64,000 bases of DNA from Scatophagus argus (Eukaryota; Chordata; Actinopteri; Scatophagidae), in the NCBI RefSeq assembly GCF_020382885.2, contig NC_058497.1:22684330-22748329 (forward strand). Reading direction: 5' to 3'. The notes under the pieces are model-generated. The model worked only from the letters and a program-made list of their open reading frames with translations. It searched no databases and was not told the DNA's origin. Position 1 is the first letter of the stretch; each line of letters starts with the position of its first letter. Position numbers and translations under genes: made by a program. Below, piece by piece: positions 35,278-47,500 of this stretch.

Positions 35278-38200
35278 GTAATTAGCTAACTACTATAAGC
35301 TTTCACCGTGAAGTATGAAGTATAACCCACGGACTTTTAAAGTATGCGTGACAGTTGAGAAAAGATGAAAGGGCAACAGTTTTGTCAGATCACGTGACAA
35401 CAAAAGCTGATTATCCAATAATAATATAATTAATTAATTAAACGTTAGGACAATCGTTTTGCCGCTGCACAACAATTAGAATTCCTTGTTGGTGTCACTC
35501 AGGCTGAGTGGGGAAAAAACCCAAACTTTTAATGTGTCAATTCCAATTTTCAACTGCCTGAGGTTGGTTTGAATTGAAAACAGGAGCGAAGGAGAACATC
35601 TGATCCGATTTAGTTTTGCTCTTGTCAATTTGGGACAACAGAAAACCCTAAAAAATATTATTTATTCCATGTACTGTGCATTTCACCATCATGTGAAAGG
35701 TTTGAAAGGGGGATTAAGGTTTAAAAGTCAATCAGTGTATTTTTCTTTATGCAGCATGCCGCCTCAGAGAATGTGCGTGATATGTGGTGATGAGGCATCA
35801 GGCTGCCACTATGGAGTCTTAACCTGCGGGAGCTGTAAGGTCTTTTTTAAAAGAGCAGTGGAAGGTAAGTAGAAAAAAAATAATGAAAAAATGTAATACA
35901 TGTATACTGGACATGCATTATTTTGAATTGAATGAAAAAGTTCTAGGCTTTATTTTCCTTTTACTTACTTACTTTCAGTCAAATACTGTCCCAATCACAT
36001 AAATACTGCATTGGGACGGTTATCAACTACAGCAGGCAGTTTAATGGCTTTTTTCATCTCCCATTTCCAATCAAAACTAGGACAGTGCGTCTTTTTCTGT
36101 TGATGCATTTGTCATTTCTTGTTTTTTTTCTTGATCAGTGGCCAGTGTTCCTGACAAAGTAAAAGATGAGCAATGAAATTAAAAACAGGAGGGATTACAA
36201 GCTTTAACCAAAATTTAGCCCCTGGTTTCAGCTGTCAGAGGTCTACAGTAAATACTGTGGCACACTGAAGTCGAGCTACTATGTCAAATTTGACTGACCT
36301 TCTATGGGTCCTAGTTAAAGGTCATTGGCAACATTATCACATTGACCAGCGTTCATCGTGTTCCTCATCTTGAACTTGTTTTTCTTGTTATCTTGTGACG
36401 CATGATATGTAAGAGACGCTATGTCTTGCCATGGCCGTGTCACTCTGTCCTCACAGGCTTGCCTCTAATTTTCTTCTTTAGATTTCTCCTCAACAGTGCT
36501 GCCTCACTGTGCAGGGAGTGGCCATGTTAATGGCTGAGAGCCCTTCAACACCTTTTCTCCTCGTCATATGCCTTTCCTTCTACCTACCAATTTGAAAATC
36601 AAGCCCTGCTAAAATTGTGTGCATTGTCTGTATCCTTTCACTCAACAGGTCATCATAGCTATCTCTGTGCTGGGCGAAATGACTGCATTGTGGACAAAAT
36701 CCGGAGGAAAAATTGCCCTGCGTGTCGCCTCCGAAAGTGCTATCAAGCAGGAATGATGCTCGGAGGTGCCATTTGGTTGGATTTCTTTTTTGCACGGGCT
36801 AAGGCAGAAATGAAACTGATTGGTTATATTGCACCAAATCCTGCTTTGAAATCATGATAGGCAGCAAGGAGTGTGTTAAAGTGCTCAGATCAAAAAGACA
36901 GCAATGAATGCAGTTTTAAACAGGATGGTTTTGCAAGCAGAGGTATTCACTATTCTTTTCTTCAAATGCAGGTTTGACGTTTTATGACACTCAAATTGTG
37001 AATACTTGGCACAGAAAGAAAAAACTGAAGTTATGTGATGTGTTATGGTCACAACTTGCTCTTGTCATCAGATCTAACCAAGTCACGATTTCATGTCACA
37101 GGAAGGAAGCTGAAGCGTTTCGGGGCCTTGAAAGCCTTGGGTTTGGCCCCGTCCCTGATGTTTCAGTCCCACTTGACCATGTCCAGTGACAATCAGGCTT
37201 TGACCTCCATGTCTTGCATACCGGGCATCCGCGAAGTGCAACTCTCCCAGCAGATCATCGGTATCCTGGAAAACATCGAACCAGAAGTCGTGTACGCGGG
37301 TCATGACAACACCCAGCCCGATGTTCCCCATCTTCTGCTCAACAGTCTCAACAGACTATGTGAGAAACAGCTGCTGTGGATTGTGAAGTGGTCCAAGTCT
37401 CTGCCAGGTAACGGCTCTCTGCTGCTCAGGGTCACCACAGTTATCACCATGGGGATCCACTGGCAGGGCTTGCCAGCCTTAAACACAGACTGAGATAGAA
37501 GGCTTTGCAATGACAGTGATATTGGGTATAATGGGAGTGCACAGGTGTTACAGCACAGGTTACATCTGCTATGAAAGACAAGGAAGCAAGACTTCGACAA
37601 TTCAAATGTTCTCTAATGTTAGGATTATATTTTTCTCTCTTAAGGGTTTCGCAATCTTCACATAACCGATCAGATGACCCTCATCCAGTACTCGTGGATG
37701 AACCTGATGGTGTTCTCTCTTGGGTGGCGCTCCTTTCAGAATGTCACCAGTGAATATTTATACTTCGCACCTGATCTGGTTCTTAGTCAGTGAGTAACAT
37801 CACACAGGCAATTTGAGTTCACAGTGATTTCTAATTAAGAGTGATAGACCGAAAAAGAGGCTTTTAACTGTTGACACACTAACCATTTTATATTTTTGTC
37901 CATCAGGGAGCAAATGCGGAGATCTCCAATTTATGACCTCTGCCTGGCCATACAGTTCATCCCTCAGGAGTTTGCAAATCTTCAAGTTACCCACGAGGAG
38001 TTTCTCTGCATGAAAGCCATAATATTACTCAACACAGGTAAAGGACCTCCTGAATAACCCTCCAGATGACGGACTTTTTGCCCTGTGTTGACTTCTTTTC
38101 TCAATCAACTGCACTAAGTATACTGTGTTGCAAAGAGGGTTGTGAAGCTTTGATGTACAGCTGCACAATAAAGGGAGTGTTACACAGGGTGGCAGGACCT

Positions 38201-38818
38201 TGACAAGACAGATAGCAGCTGCTATCAAGTCCTACTTTTACACTGACTGAAAACATTGTTGTTAAGTGCAGCTTGTTACTTCTAAAACAAATTTTGTTGA
38301 CAGGAACTTCTGTAACAGTTTGCCAAATAATAATTTTTCAACATCTGAAAGTGCATAAAGGTTCGAGAAATTATTGTTTAAATTTAGCGTCCTGTATGCT
38401 CTTAGTGCCTCTCGAGGGACTCAAAAGTCAGGGAGCATTTGAAGAGATGAGACAAAACTACATCCGGGAGCTGACCAAGGTCATCCACACTCGGGAGAAG
38501 AGCTTGGTGGCCAGCTCACAGCGATTCTACCACCTCACCAAGCTGATGGACGCCATGCACGATGTAGGCTCCCTAACAGATCTGAGTACACTGACTCATG
38601 TCTCAATCTGACTGCTACATTAGTGAGTACCAAGACAAACATGAATGTCTCTTTTCTGACAGATAGTGAAGAAGGTCAACCTGTTCTGTCTGAGTACCTT
38701 CATCCAGGCAGATGCCATGAAGGTGGAGTTTCCAGAGATGATGTCAGAGGTCATTGCCTCCCAGCTTCCCAAGGTCCTGGCAGGCATGGTGAGGCCCCTC
38801 TTGTTCCACACCAAGTGA
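34385..38818 (+). CDS. pgr: pgr, nuclear progesterone (progestin) receptor (complete, 8 coding exons)
   Basis: Exons: 34385-35277, 35755-35864, 36649-36765, 37102-37407, 37645-37789, 37907-38037, 38406-38563, 38663-38818; 2,016 bases, 671 residues. Pgr is a ligand-activated transcription factor that in fish responds to maturation-inducing progestins. The N-terminal domain (1-304) is short and Ser-rich. The DNA-binding domain has zinc-finger cysteines 305, 308, 322, 325 and 341, 347, 357, 360, with P-box GSCKV. The ligand-binding domain ends LLFHTK. Asn457, Gln463 and the Arg of LGWRSF match human Asn719, Gln725 and Arg766 in the pocket. Exons 3-7 are 117, 306, 145, 131 and 158 bases, the lengths typical of the steroid receptor genes. 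AR, GR and MR are excluded by ligand-domain sequence and by the neighbours. Start has A at -3 and G at +4. Confidence 0.97.
35755..35864 (+). CDS. pgr: pgr coding exon 2 (first zinc finger)
   Basis: Acceptor TTTATGCAG, donor [26 protein letters not shown] then [14 protein letters not shown]. About 40 bases shorter at its 5' end than human exon 2. Confidence 0.98.
35865..36648 (+). other. pgr: pgr intron 2
   Basis: 784 bases between the two zinc-finger exons; nothing else recognised. Confidence 0.9.
36649..36765 (+). CDS. pgr: pgr coding exon 3 (second zinc finger)
   Basis: 117 bases; [20 protein letters not shown] and [17 protein letters not shown]. Acceptor CTCAACAG, donor GTGCCA (weak). 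Confidence 0.98.
37102..37407 (+). CDS. pgr: pgr coding exon 4 (hinge and start of ligand domain)
   Basis: 306 bases. Basic hinge [12 protein letters not shown], then [15 protein letters not shown] and [20 protein letters not shown] (helix 3). Cys460 occupies the place of human Gly722. Acceptor GTCACAG, donor GTAACG. Confidence 0.97.
37645..37789 (+). CDS. pgr: pgr coding exon 5
   Basis: 145 bases; [19 protein letters not shown] and [14 protein letters not shown] (pocket Arg), then YFAPDLVLS. Acceptor CTTAAG, donor GTGAGT. Confidence 0.97.
37907..38037 (+). CDS. pgr: pgr coding exon 6
   Basis: 131 bases; [20 protein letters not shown] to [12 protein letters not shown]. Acceptor CCATCAG, donor GTAAAG. 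Confidence 0.97.
38406..38563 (+). CDS. pgr: pgr coding exon 7
   Basis: 158 bases; [20 protein letters not shown] to [15 protein letters not shown]. Acceptor GCTCTTAG, donor GTAGGC. Confidence 0.97.
38663..38818 (+). CDS. pgr: pgr coding exon 8 (AF2 helix)
   Basis: [20 protein letters not shown], then [20 protein letters not shown] and VRPLLFHTK with TGA. The Cys and Thr of FCLSTF match human Cys891 and Thr894. [11 protein letters not shown] is the AF2 helix. Confidence 0.98.
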   Translation: MVKKVNLFCLSTFIQADAMKVEFPEMMSEVIASQLPKVLAGMVRPLLFHTK

Positions 38819-39029
38819 CGATGCCAGCATATACATCACAACTCTGAGGAGACATCTGAGACAGGATTACTCGCCCTTCATTACTGGATGCTTCATTCTG
38901 TTTGCTTTTGCAGTCAGTCATCTATACTTTGTCAGTTTGCATCTAATGGTCTTTAGTCCTTCATGAGGTGAAACAGAATGTTCCTTTTCAGTACACAACT
39001 ATCTGGAATATTATGAATTCAGAGGTATC

Positions 39030-39035
39030 AATAAA
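39030..39035 (+). terminator. pgr: candidate polyadenylation signal of pgr
   Basis: AATAAA 212 bases past the pgr stop codon, followed by T/G-rich sequence. Confidence 0.6.
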
Positions 39036-39039
39036 GCTC

Positions 39040-40165
39040 CTCTGCATAATTCTGGTGTATCAACGCTTTCCCATCCTACAGCTTCTGCACAGAAGGTACT
39101 TGCTAGCTGATATAGTGTAGGTTTTGAGAATCACTAGAGATGCTTATATTTTTTTCTTAAAGCTGCAGAAAAGAAAAATACACACAAAAAATGTCAAATA
39201 TTTAATGTTTCCCACCAACAGAAGAATGTGAAACCTGGCACTTAAACTCATGAAATTCTTGGATGCAGAAAAGAGTAGCTCACTCAAGGGAGGAGAAACC
39301 TGGAAGATAACGTTACAATATTTATAAAAACTTACATTGAGCTGAGAAAGAACTCACATCTCAACCAATTCTGCACGATACCTTGAATTTGTGATTTTCA
39401 TAATAGAATGTATATTGAAAATCTGAATGCAGATCTACAGCAAAATACACAAAATGATAAATATCAATGGGACGCATGTGACAGATTCAACACAAGTGAG
39501 TGCAGTATTTAATTAATAAAGAGAAAGCCTTATTATGCAGTGTTCAAAAATCCTTTGTAATTTCTCGATCAACAGGGGTGTCTCAGTCGAAACAAAAGGT
39601 GTAAGTAGTGTGGGATCATGGGAGTCGTTGTCTTCTTTGTTTAACAACCACCATTTCAGACGAAAGCCTTGTCTACGTGACAAAGAGGTAATGTTTAAAA
39701 GCTCTACTAACGTTAACCCAGCTTCCATCCTCGCTCTCTGACTCTCTCCTGGAAGTTATAGCGACAAGGGACCAAATGAAACCTCGAGAGTAAAATTATG
39801 GATTTGTCTGAACATTGTTGGATACACTTTAATAATAATAATAATAATAATGTACAGCACACAACTCAAAAACAAACATAAAAATAAACAAAGAAAAGCC
39901 TGTTGGGGGTAAGAAAAAAGTGATAAGAACACATTTTCACGGGGCTCTGGATAGGAAAGAATCTACATCATACTAAAGAAAACTATAGAAACGTCTCTCA
40001 TGCCTATGAGTGAAGACACAGAGAGACCCTCCAACAGTTCATACGCTTACAATACACTTTTACTATTCAGGATGTGGAATTTAAGTGGAATTTCTCGCTG
40101 CACTGAGTGCAAGTTAAACTCATAAACCGCAACAAAGAATTTGGACCACAGGTCTAATAAAGCAC
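39040..40165. other. convergent intergenic DNA between pgr and arhgap42
   Basis: Tail-to-tail spacer. Contains an AAT repeat (39831-39851). No gene recognised; the short open frames near 39.5-39.8 kb lack any family resemblance. Confidence 0.7.
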
Positions 40166-40169
40166 ACTG

Positions 40170-40175
40170 TTTATT
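40170..40175 (-). terminator. arhgap42: candidate polyadenylation signal of arhgap42
   Basis: TTTATT on the plus strand, AATAAA in gene direction, about 1.3 kb past the arhgap42 stop; this would make 40.2-41.5 kb the 3' UTR. Not the only possibility. Confidence 0.35.
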
Positions 40176-41509
40176 TATAGACATATTTAGGCACAGTCAA
40201 GGCACAGTATATGATTACAAGGAGACAAGTTTGCCATTTCAAAAAAGGAAAAAGGATGCAAAAAGTTACATATTCAGGATACGGATATCATTTCTGTGAT
40301 ATGCTCTTTCAAATTCAGACTGGAAGGGAGTATTATCCCAGTATCAGTGTTCAAGGTCGCCTCGCATTCTTAAAGATGTAAATGGAAAAGAACATCCTGA
40401 TCTTGGCAAGTCCAAGATCAAAAATGCTCTCCCAGATACATTTTCAGCCACCAGAGAAATGCTTACTTTAGTAATTATATTAAGTACTTTAACTGAGTAA
40501 TTTTTCAGTTTGTAACAACTGAGGAGCAAAAAGGGTTGTTGATCATTTTCTTCCTTTCATCCTTTTTTTCTGAAGTAGATAATTAGATAATGGACTGTGT
40601 ATTTCTGAAATGTTGTGACAGTATTAGAAAATTGAATATTAAACAGCATCTATAAAATAATATAATCTGATACATGTCTAGCTGTCATTACTAGTACACC
40701 AGTGTACCAGTGACTACAGTACCACAACAGACATTAAAAGGTGAAGGCTCCACCACATGAGCATAGCATTCATGACATTGTAAAAAAACATGTTTTTACA
40801 TATGGCATATATTTGAAGGGATAATTTATGGTAATAAACAGATAAAAGAAGTAAATATTTTTCATTAGCATCTACAGAAGAACTCACAAGCATAAATGTA
40901 CAGTACAGTACCGTGTAGCTATCCAGAAAGTGCACTGCAGCAGTGAGCAGGTTCAGTGGATGAACAATGATCACAGGCCATAAACATGAAAGTTAAGGTG
41001 CAAACCCATTATGTTTTTTCTATTAGATTCTAATAGATTAGTCTCCTTATTTTAAATCACAGTTTTTTTTCAGTTACAGTTAAGACAAAATGTTAAGCGA
41101 CTTCATCAAAGTGTGTAAATATAATGGGAGGTTAAAAGATAATATACTTCTGAGAGCAAATCTTGTGAAATGGGATTTGATTGTCTTATGATTCTGTAGG
41201 CTAATGCTGGGATTAAAAACATCAGTGCAGTGGATGTATATTATATTTACAACTAACAACAATATCATACCGACTTCCTTCCTGAAGCTCTGCAGATTCC
41301 ACCAAACATTTTACAATTCACTGAAAAGGAGGTACATTTTTGTATTTTGAACTACTGGCACTGTTAAAGTAATTGCTGTGCTGCCTGATATCTACTGAGA
41401 TTGCATAAAATGCAGAAATGTCAGTAACCAGCAATAATTGGAACGAACCACAATGTGTATTTTTTTTCCCATGGATACCATGAAAAAAGAAGCAACGTTT
41501 ACCAGTTTG

Positions 41510-41598
41510 TTAGAGGAAGACGACATAATTCTCAGGGATTAAACCTGTTCTTCCTTCGTATGTGGCTTGCAGCCAGCCTGGCTCAACAGACGGGTAGA
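41510..41598 (-). CDS. arhgap42: arhgap42 terminal exon: SH3 C-terminal half
   Basis: [20 protein letters not shown] to PENYVVFL and TAA; acceptor CTTTCAG. Contains the conserved W of PGW and PENYV of SH3 domains. Confidence 0.98.
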
Positions 41599-44500
41599 CT
41601 GAAAGACAAAAAGAAAGAAAAAAAAATATTAAGTTGAAAGCGAAGAGAGAAGCAGAGCTTTGATCTCTTGTAACCTCATGAGAATTACTGAGCTTGGTTA
41701 CATTATTTCCAAGACCTGGTGAAAAAAAAAAAGAAAATAAAGGAAAAAAAAACGGGCAGAAAAGTAAACACTGGACTGGATCAGACTGCCTTGAGTCCTG
41801 AGAAGCAGGATTTCCTTGCTTAATCACAGACACCATGTATGAACCATGAAAACAAGATTAATCATTGCTGAGATGCATCAAGTAAGAGGAACAGCTATAA
41901 AAATGATCAGCTACAACAATCTAGCAGAGATATGCTGAATACGAATGCAGAGAGAAATGGCCTGTAAACGTAGACAGCAATAAAAGCACTGTGCCTGCTG
42001 GTAAGTGGTTGGGAGCATTTGTTGACGTTTTTGCATTTGGCTGCTGGCTCTGCTGGCTGTGCTAACGCGGAACAGGCACTGGTGCCTTCCATCACCAGGT
42101 TACAGTGACCTGCCTGCACTGGTCGAGGGCCAAGTCATCTCTTCATGGAAAAGGCAAGAGGCAAAAAAATATCCTGGGGCTGTTTGGATTTTAGCAATGC
42201 ATATGGTGGTGTCACAGTAAGAGCAAAAAATGATTTTATGCCTCCACATAACACTGGGAATTAGCCAAATCCCTGCTGTGTGCTGCCAAGACACAACAGA
42301 CTGTCTGTCTGTGTACAATGTCCAGGCATCCTACACAAGGCGGCTGTTGTGAGCACTTCTGCTTTAAAGTAACTGTCAGCAGAAGCAGACTGTTTAAAGT
42401 TTTAATGTTTGCCTTGTGTTGTCTCTACTCACCGTTTGAGAAGTGCGCCCCCTGGGGGAAGCTGAGCTCATGGCTGTGCTCTGCCTCACAGGAATACATC
42501 GCCTTGGCATCCCTATAAAGATGAAAACAGGTAATGTCATGGCAGATTTGATCAGATGAGGGAGAGATTAATTGGGTAAGTGTGGTAGATGGTGTCATGT
42601 TTTTATGTTTCTGCACCTTCCCACTGGAACAGACTGAGGGGAAGAGGCAGTTTCAAAAAGCAGTGCTCTGGCAGCGACCCTGAAACAATGTGAAAAACAA
42701 GAGTTCACTTCACCTGATGGCTTCAAGGACAAATAAACAGCTGAAAAACAAAGTGATTGGTGTGGTGTCTTCCAAAGAAAAATATGTCCTCTTAAATGGG
42801 AAGAAGTTTAATCTATTTTGATATACATATCAAATGTCTCCAAAACCATACCAAAATCAAAACTAAACTGAAAACAGGTCTGTCCACTTTCCCTCAGCCT
42901 TGCCAGCGTCCCTCATTGTTAAGAATGAGGTGAAAGGAGTAACGACAAAATACGGGAGGTTTCCTTCCTCAGGGTGGACAGGAATTGCAGAATTGAATTA
43001 AACTACATGACAACGCTGCACTTGACCCTGAACGCAACAAACTGAGAGTCAAGGGGACAACAGAGCCGAGGGCAAACTGGGTAGGTGCTATACAAGGAAA
43101 CAACTTGAGAGAGCGTGTGACTGGCTTCTCAGACATGACAAGTCAAACAATCTATTTGTCCCAAGAGAACAAGTGCAGACTGCTGCTGGGTCACATCAAC
43201 CCTGAACAGGCAGAGCGTAATTAAAGCCAGCTCTCCCAGCAGAAAGGAAAAGACATAAATCTCCTAACACGCACTCATCTGATCTTAGAAACCTCTCAAT
43301 GCTCAGTGCTCGTACACAGACGGAGGAGGAGGCTGATGACTCAGAGGGGGAGATTTTCATTTTGTCCATGTCTTTATATTTTTCCAGAGCCATGGTAACG
43401 AGCAACTGTCTGGCATTTTTACATGATAAATAATTACTCTTATTTGAAGTTTATTTGAGTTGTTAAATTGTTATTCAACTACATGAGTAATAATGAATTA
43501 AATGTCCATAAAAAAAGATTTCTTACATGTATGGAGCCCCCAACGCCTGTTTATTTTGCTCATAATTATGCATATTATTATGACATTGCCGTAGATATTC
43601 AGCAAATTCTCAGGTAAGACTAAATAATGTGAAATTACAAGCAAAGAATATCCTGGAGTATAACAGACTTATTACAGCAGAATCTCCATATGACTGTTAT
43701 ATGGATTATTATGGACAAATTAAATAACCTTTAACCAAAATTAGGTCTTTGTATTAAAAAAGCTTTGCAGACACGGAGGGGCAGCATCCACCCACCAGCT
43801 GCTTTCCCTCCTCCTGTCTCGCTGCTTTGATGACTTTACTAACTTCTGTCAAACTGAAAATTCTTGGCCACAATTTATAAAGTGTGTTTAAGGAGAACAC
43901 AGGTTTACGCATGACACTTTTTTTCTTCGCTGAACCCACGGGGGCTCTGATTACATGGCATCACAGTGCATTTCATATCATCATTAGTACTGTGAGTGGT
44001 AGGCGGAAATGAGCAAAATAATTTGTTTTAAAACCCATTACACTGAGCCTGGTCTTTGGTAGCCATTGGTGACTGTGGCGTCCATCCTGCGGCGGATCAC
44101 TTGTTTTGGCGGAAGGTCTGGGTTGTCAGTAGGCTGTGAACTCTCTTTGGGCTCCAGTGTTGACAGACTTTGGACAGATCCAGAGCAGCTCCGGTGGCCT
44201 TGAGGGAAAAATACACATAATACCTCCTGCTTCTGTACAAATGACACAAAATACACTGAAGTTTCATACTAAAACAGCTGACACACTGCACCAACTAATT
44301 CAGGAAATGAGCCAATTAAATGATATTTTAATTTTGCTGTTTATGTTATGTTTAAGTCGAGGGGTGGTTGCCAGTTTGGAAAGCATCAAGTCCAGCTTTA
44401 TTAAGTTTATGAATTCCAGCCTGAAAACAACACTTGCATTAAGTTTCCTTCCACTTAATGATAGCAAAAGAAACAAATGATGACAGGAAGGTTCAAGCTG

Positions 44501-47500
44501 TGCTACCTGACCAATGTCTTACCTTCAGATATATGCAGTGATTTCAGAGAGGGAGCAGCTGAGCGGTTCAGCAGTGCTGGCCTGAGGTCAGTGCGGCAGT
44601 GGGGGGCTTTTTGGGGGGCAGGAGACAGCCTGGGTGCAGTGCTGATGGAGGACAGACTGAGCGCATCTTCTGACTCTCCATCTGTACGTCCTGCGTCCTC
44701 CTTGGAGCTGGACTCTGGGCTGCTGATAAACACAGCACTCCTGGGGCCATTTGAGAGATGTGATGGCGTTCTGTGGAGGAGCGACTTGTCCTTGACCTGA
44801 GCAGAGGAAGCTGTTTTGGAGGAGCTGTTCTGCTCAGAGGAGTGGGAGGACAAAGACTCCATGCTGCCCATGGGGGTGCTGCTTGGACTGCTGCTAAAAG
44901 TGTCACCTATGCAGGGACCAGAGAAGAGGCACACAAGGCCCTCATTAAAACCTGCTGAATTAGGAAGGGATTGTGAGTGTGTGCATGGGCAAACAAAAAC
45001 GCCTTTCTCTGAAGAGATAATACTCATTAGAAAGGGTCAAACATTCTATTTAAAAATACTTGAAATACCATCTAATATGAGGTGAATCTCTCAGAAATGT
45101 GGTGAGACTGTGTCCACAGGTGTCTGATGGATATTAAAGGGCACTGAAGGGTTGTTCGAAATTGTGGTGTGATGACCTGTGGTGGTAATCACTGCTGCTT
45201 TGGTACTCACTTTCTGCATCTGCCAGGCACAGCGTTGGGGTGTACAGGCTGCGGGGCTTCCTGGGCCCCGTAGACAGACAGATGGCCCTACTCCTGCGAG
45301 AGCCAGGCCGGCTCTGTGGTTGGGGTAGAGGCACATTGGGATCCGGAGGCTGGTGAAAGATCTGAAGGTCCAGAAAGGAGCACTGATTACTCAACACAAT
45401 TACACATTCTAAATATTTTCATAGACATAGGTATTTAAATTGTTACCCAAATATTTTAAGCCAGTTGTTGTTAACCAGTGTTGGCTAAGTTGGATGAATT
45501 GATGAATAAATAACATCTTTTAGTTTTTAGGCACACACCGAGGTAGGTATTTCTTTTTATCTTGCCGTGTGTCATATACAGCGAGAGGTGCTGGTGTAAG
45601 AGCAATATTTGGCTGAACTTTGCAATAAAAAAAATTTGAAATTAAGAAATAAATTGGTTAAATTGCGCAGATGAAATACCAAGAATACTGATAGTCCAAT
45701 GACTCACCTTGACAAAGTTCTCGATAAGTATTTCCACCACGATATTCTGGAACTTAATGTTCATCATGGCGGCCACAGTTTCCTCTTGTGACCGCATCAG
45801 CGTGGGCCCAAAGATAACTCCCAGGTTGGATACCGTCATCAGGTTGAACTGGCTTTGTGTGGAAACTCTGAAGGTGGAGGACATGGCTGTGAAATGCTGT
45901 TCTCCACTGATACACTCATAACGCAAACTCTTAAACCACGTGGTGGCAGTTTTTATTCTTTATCTGACTGTTGCTGACTGTTTTACAGACACCTACAAAT
46001 GCATTATGGTGTCCCTGAACTGTGAAGACAATTTAATCGGTCACAGCAATTTTTATCACATCTCACAAAGCTGTTCTTCTTCTGTGGCTGCAGTGTGACT
46101 GATTCATTACAGGAAGACATACGTGACGAGGTGTTTTATTAGTAGCTCCAGCATCTCCTTGTTCCTCTCTGGCAGCTTGTGAACCAAAGCGTGGACAGCA
46201 CACACCCTGTAGTTCTGGTCATCTGACTCTGAGGAAAGGCAAATGCATATAAAAATGATCAATAGGCTCATACAGTTGCACAGAAAATGTAAAGCTGACA
46301 GTTATTGTCTTTGGACACTATATCCAGAAGTGTAGAAATAAGCAAATGAGCCAAGATTAAACCAATTTAACTTCTCAATTTGATACAAGAGCTATGTGAT
46401 GCACTTGGCATGAAGCCATTTTCTGAGATGGAAACTGTTTAATTGGTTCAATCTTTGCTCATTACGTTTCCTTGCTGTCAATGCCCGGCTGCAGAGCCCA
46501 CAAAGCTGTCTCATTTTAAACGAATGCATTTGAAATGCAGCTCAACTTCAGTTCCACTTTTTAGGTTAGATACAAATTCACAATGTGTTCAAATTCAGCT
46601 TAATATGTGACCAGTTCAACCGGATCGGTCTGAATCTAAAAATATTGTTCATATGTGCTATCATCTGGCACAAATGCAGTGTAGACTGTCGATTGAATAA
46701 ACATTTTCTACAGTGAAGAGTTGTGTGTGCTTCATTAGCAGTCAATGTCAACTTTAGAATCTCTCTTTAACGTTTAATAATCAAAAAGAAATCTAAGAAG
46801 TTGACAAAGTATCTATTATATTCTCGCTGTTAGTAACAATCCATCACTTACTGGCAGCCATGATAAAATCTTTGTGGAGCTTGAAGGTCATTAGAGGCTC
46901 AGAGAGACATCTGGTGGATAAAAAGAACAGTTACCATTTATTTTCCTGAATGACATCGGTCTTCTGAATGCAGCCAACCTCCTCTGTCAATAAGTGGCAG
47001 TGCTGAATGCTTGACTCAAAGCAGGGACTTTTAAAAGAGGCATTATGGAGGTAATGATGACTCCCGACAGCTAAAGATACACAGCTAGTGGGGCGAGCTG
47101 ACCTGAGGTAATTCTTCAGACCACTGGTGATGGTCTTGTTGTCCCACGTCTCTGGATCCAGGTCCATATCGACTGGTGCCTTGGATGCTATAGGAAACAC
47201 ATTTTTAGTTTTATATCACCACAAAGGATAAAATGTAAAAGGACTAAAGAAACCAATACAAGCTGACATAAGCTGATCTAAATGAGCCCTAAAATACTGA
47301 CTGTCTTCTTATATAAAGAGACTGAAACAAATGTTAGTGCATAAGAGCACATATATGGCAACTCACAGAGGTGGTAGTCGAGCTTTAGAGAGCCTTTCAT
47401 AAATCATTCAGACATTTCCTGTTCAAATGTATGAAATGTATGCAAACTGGATTACCTGCTCGGGTCATCTAATAAAGTAATGACAAAGTAATATGAAGCC

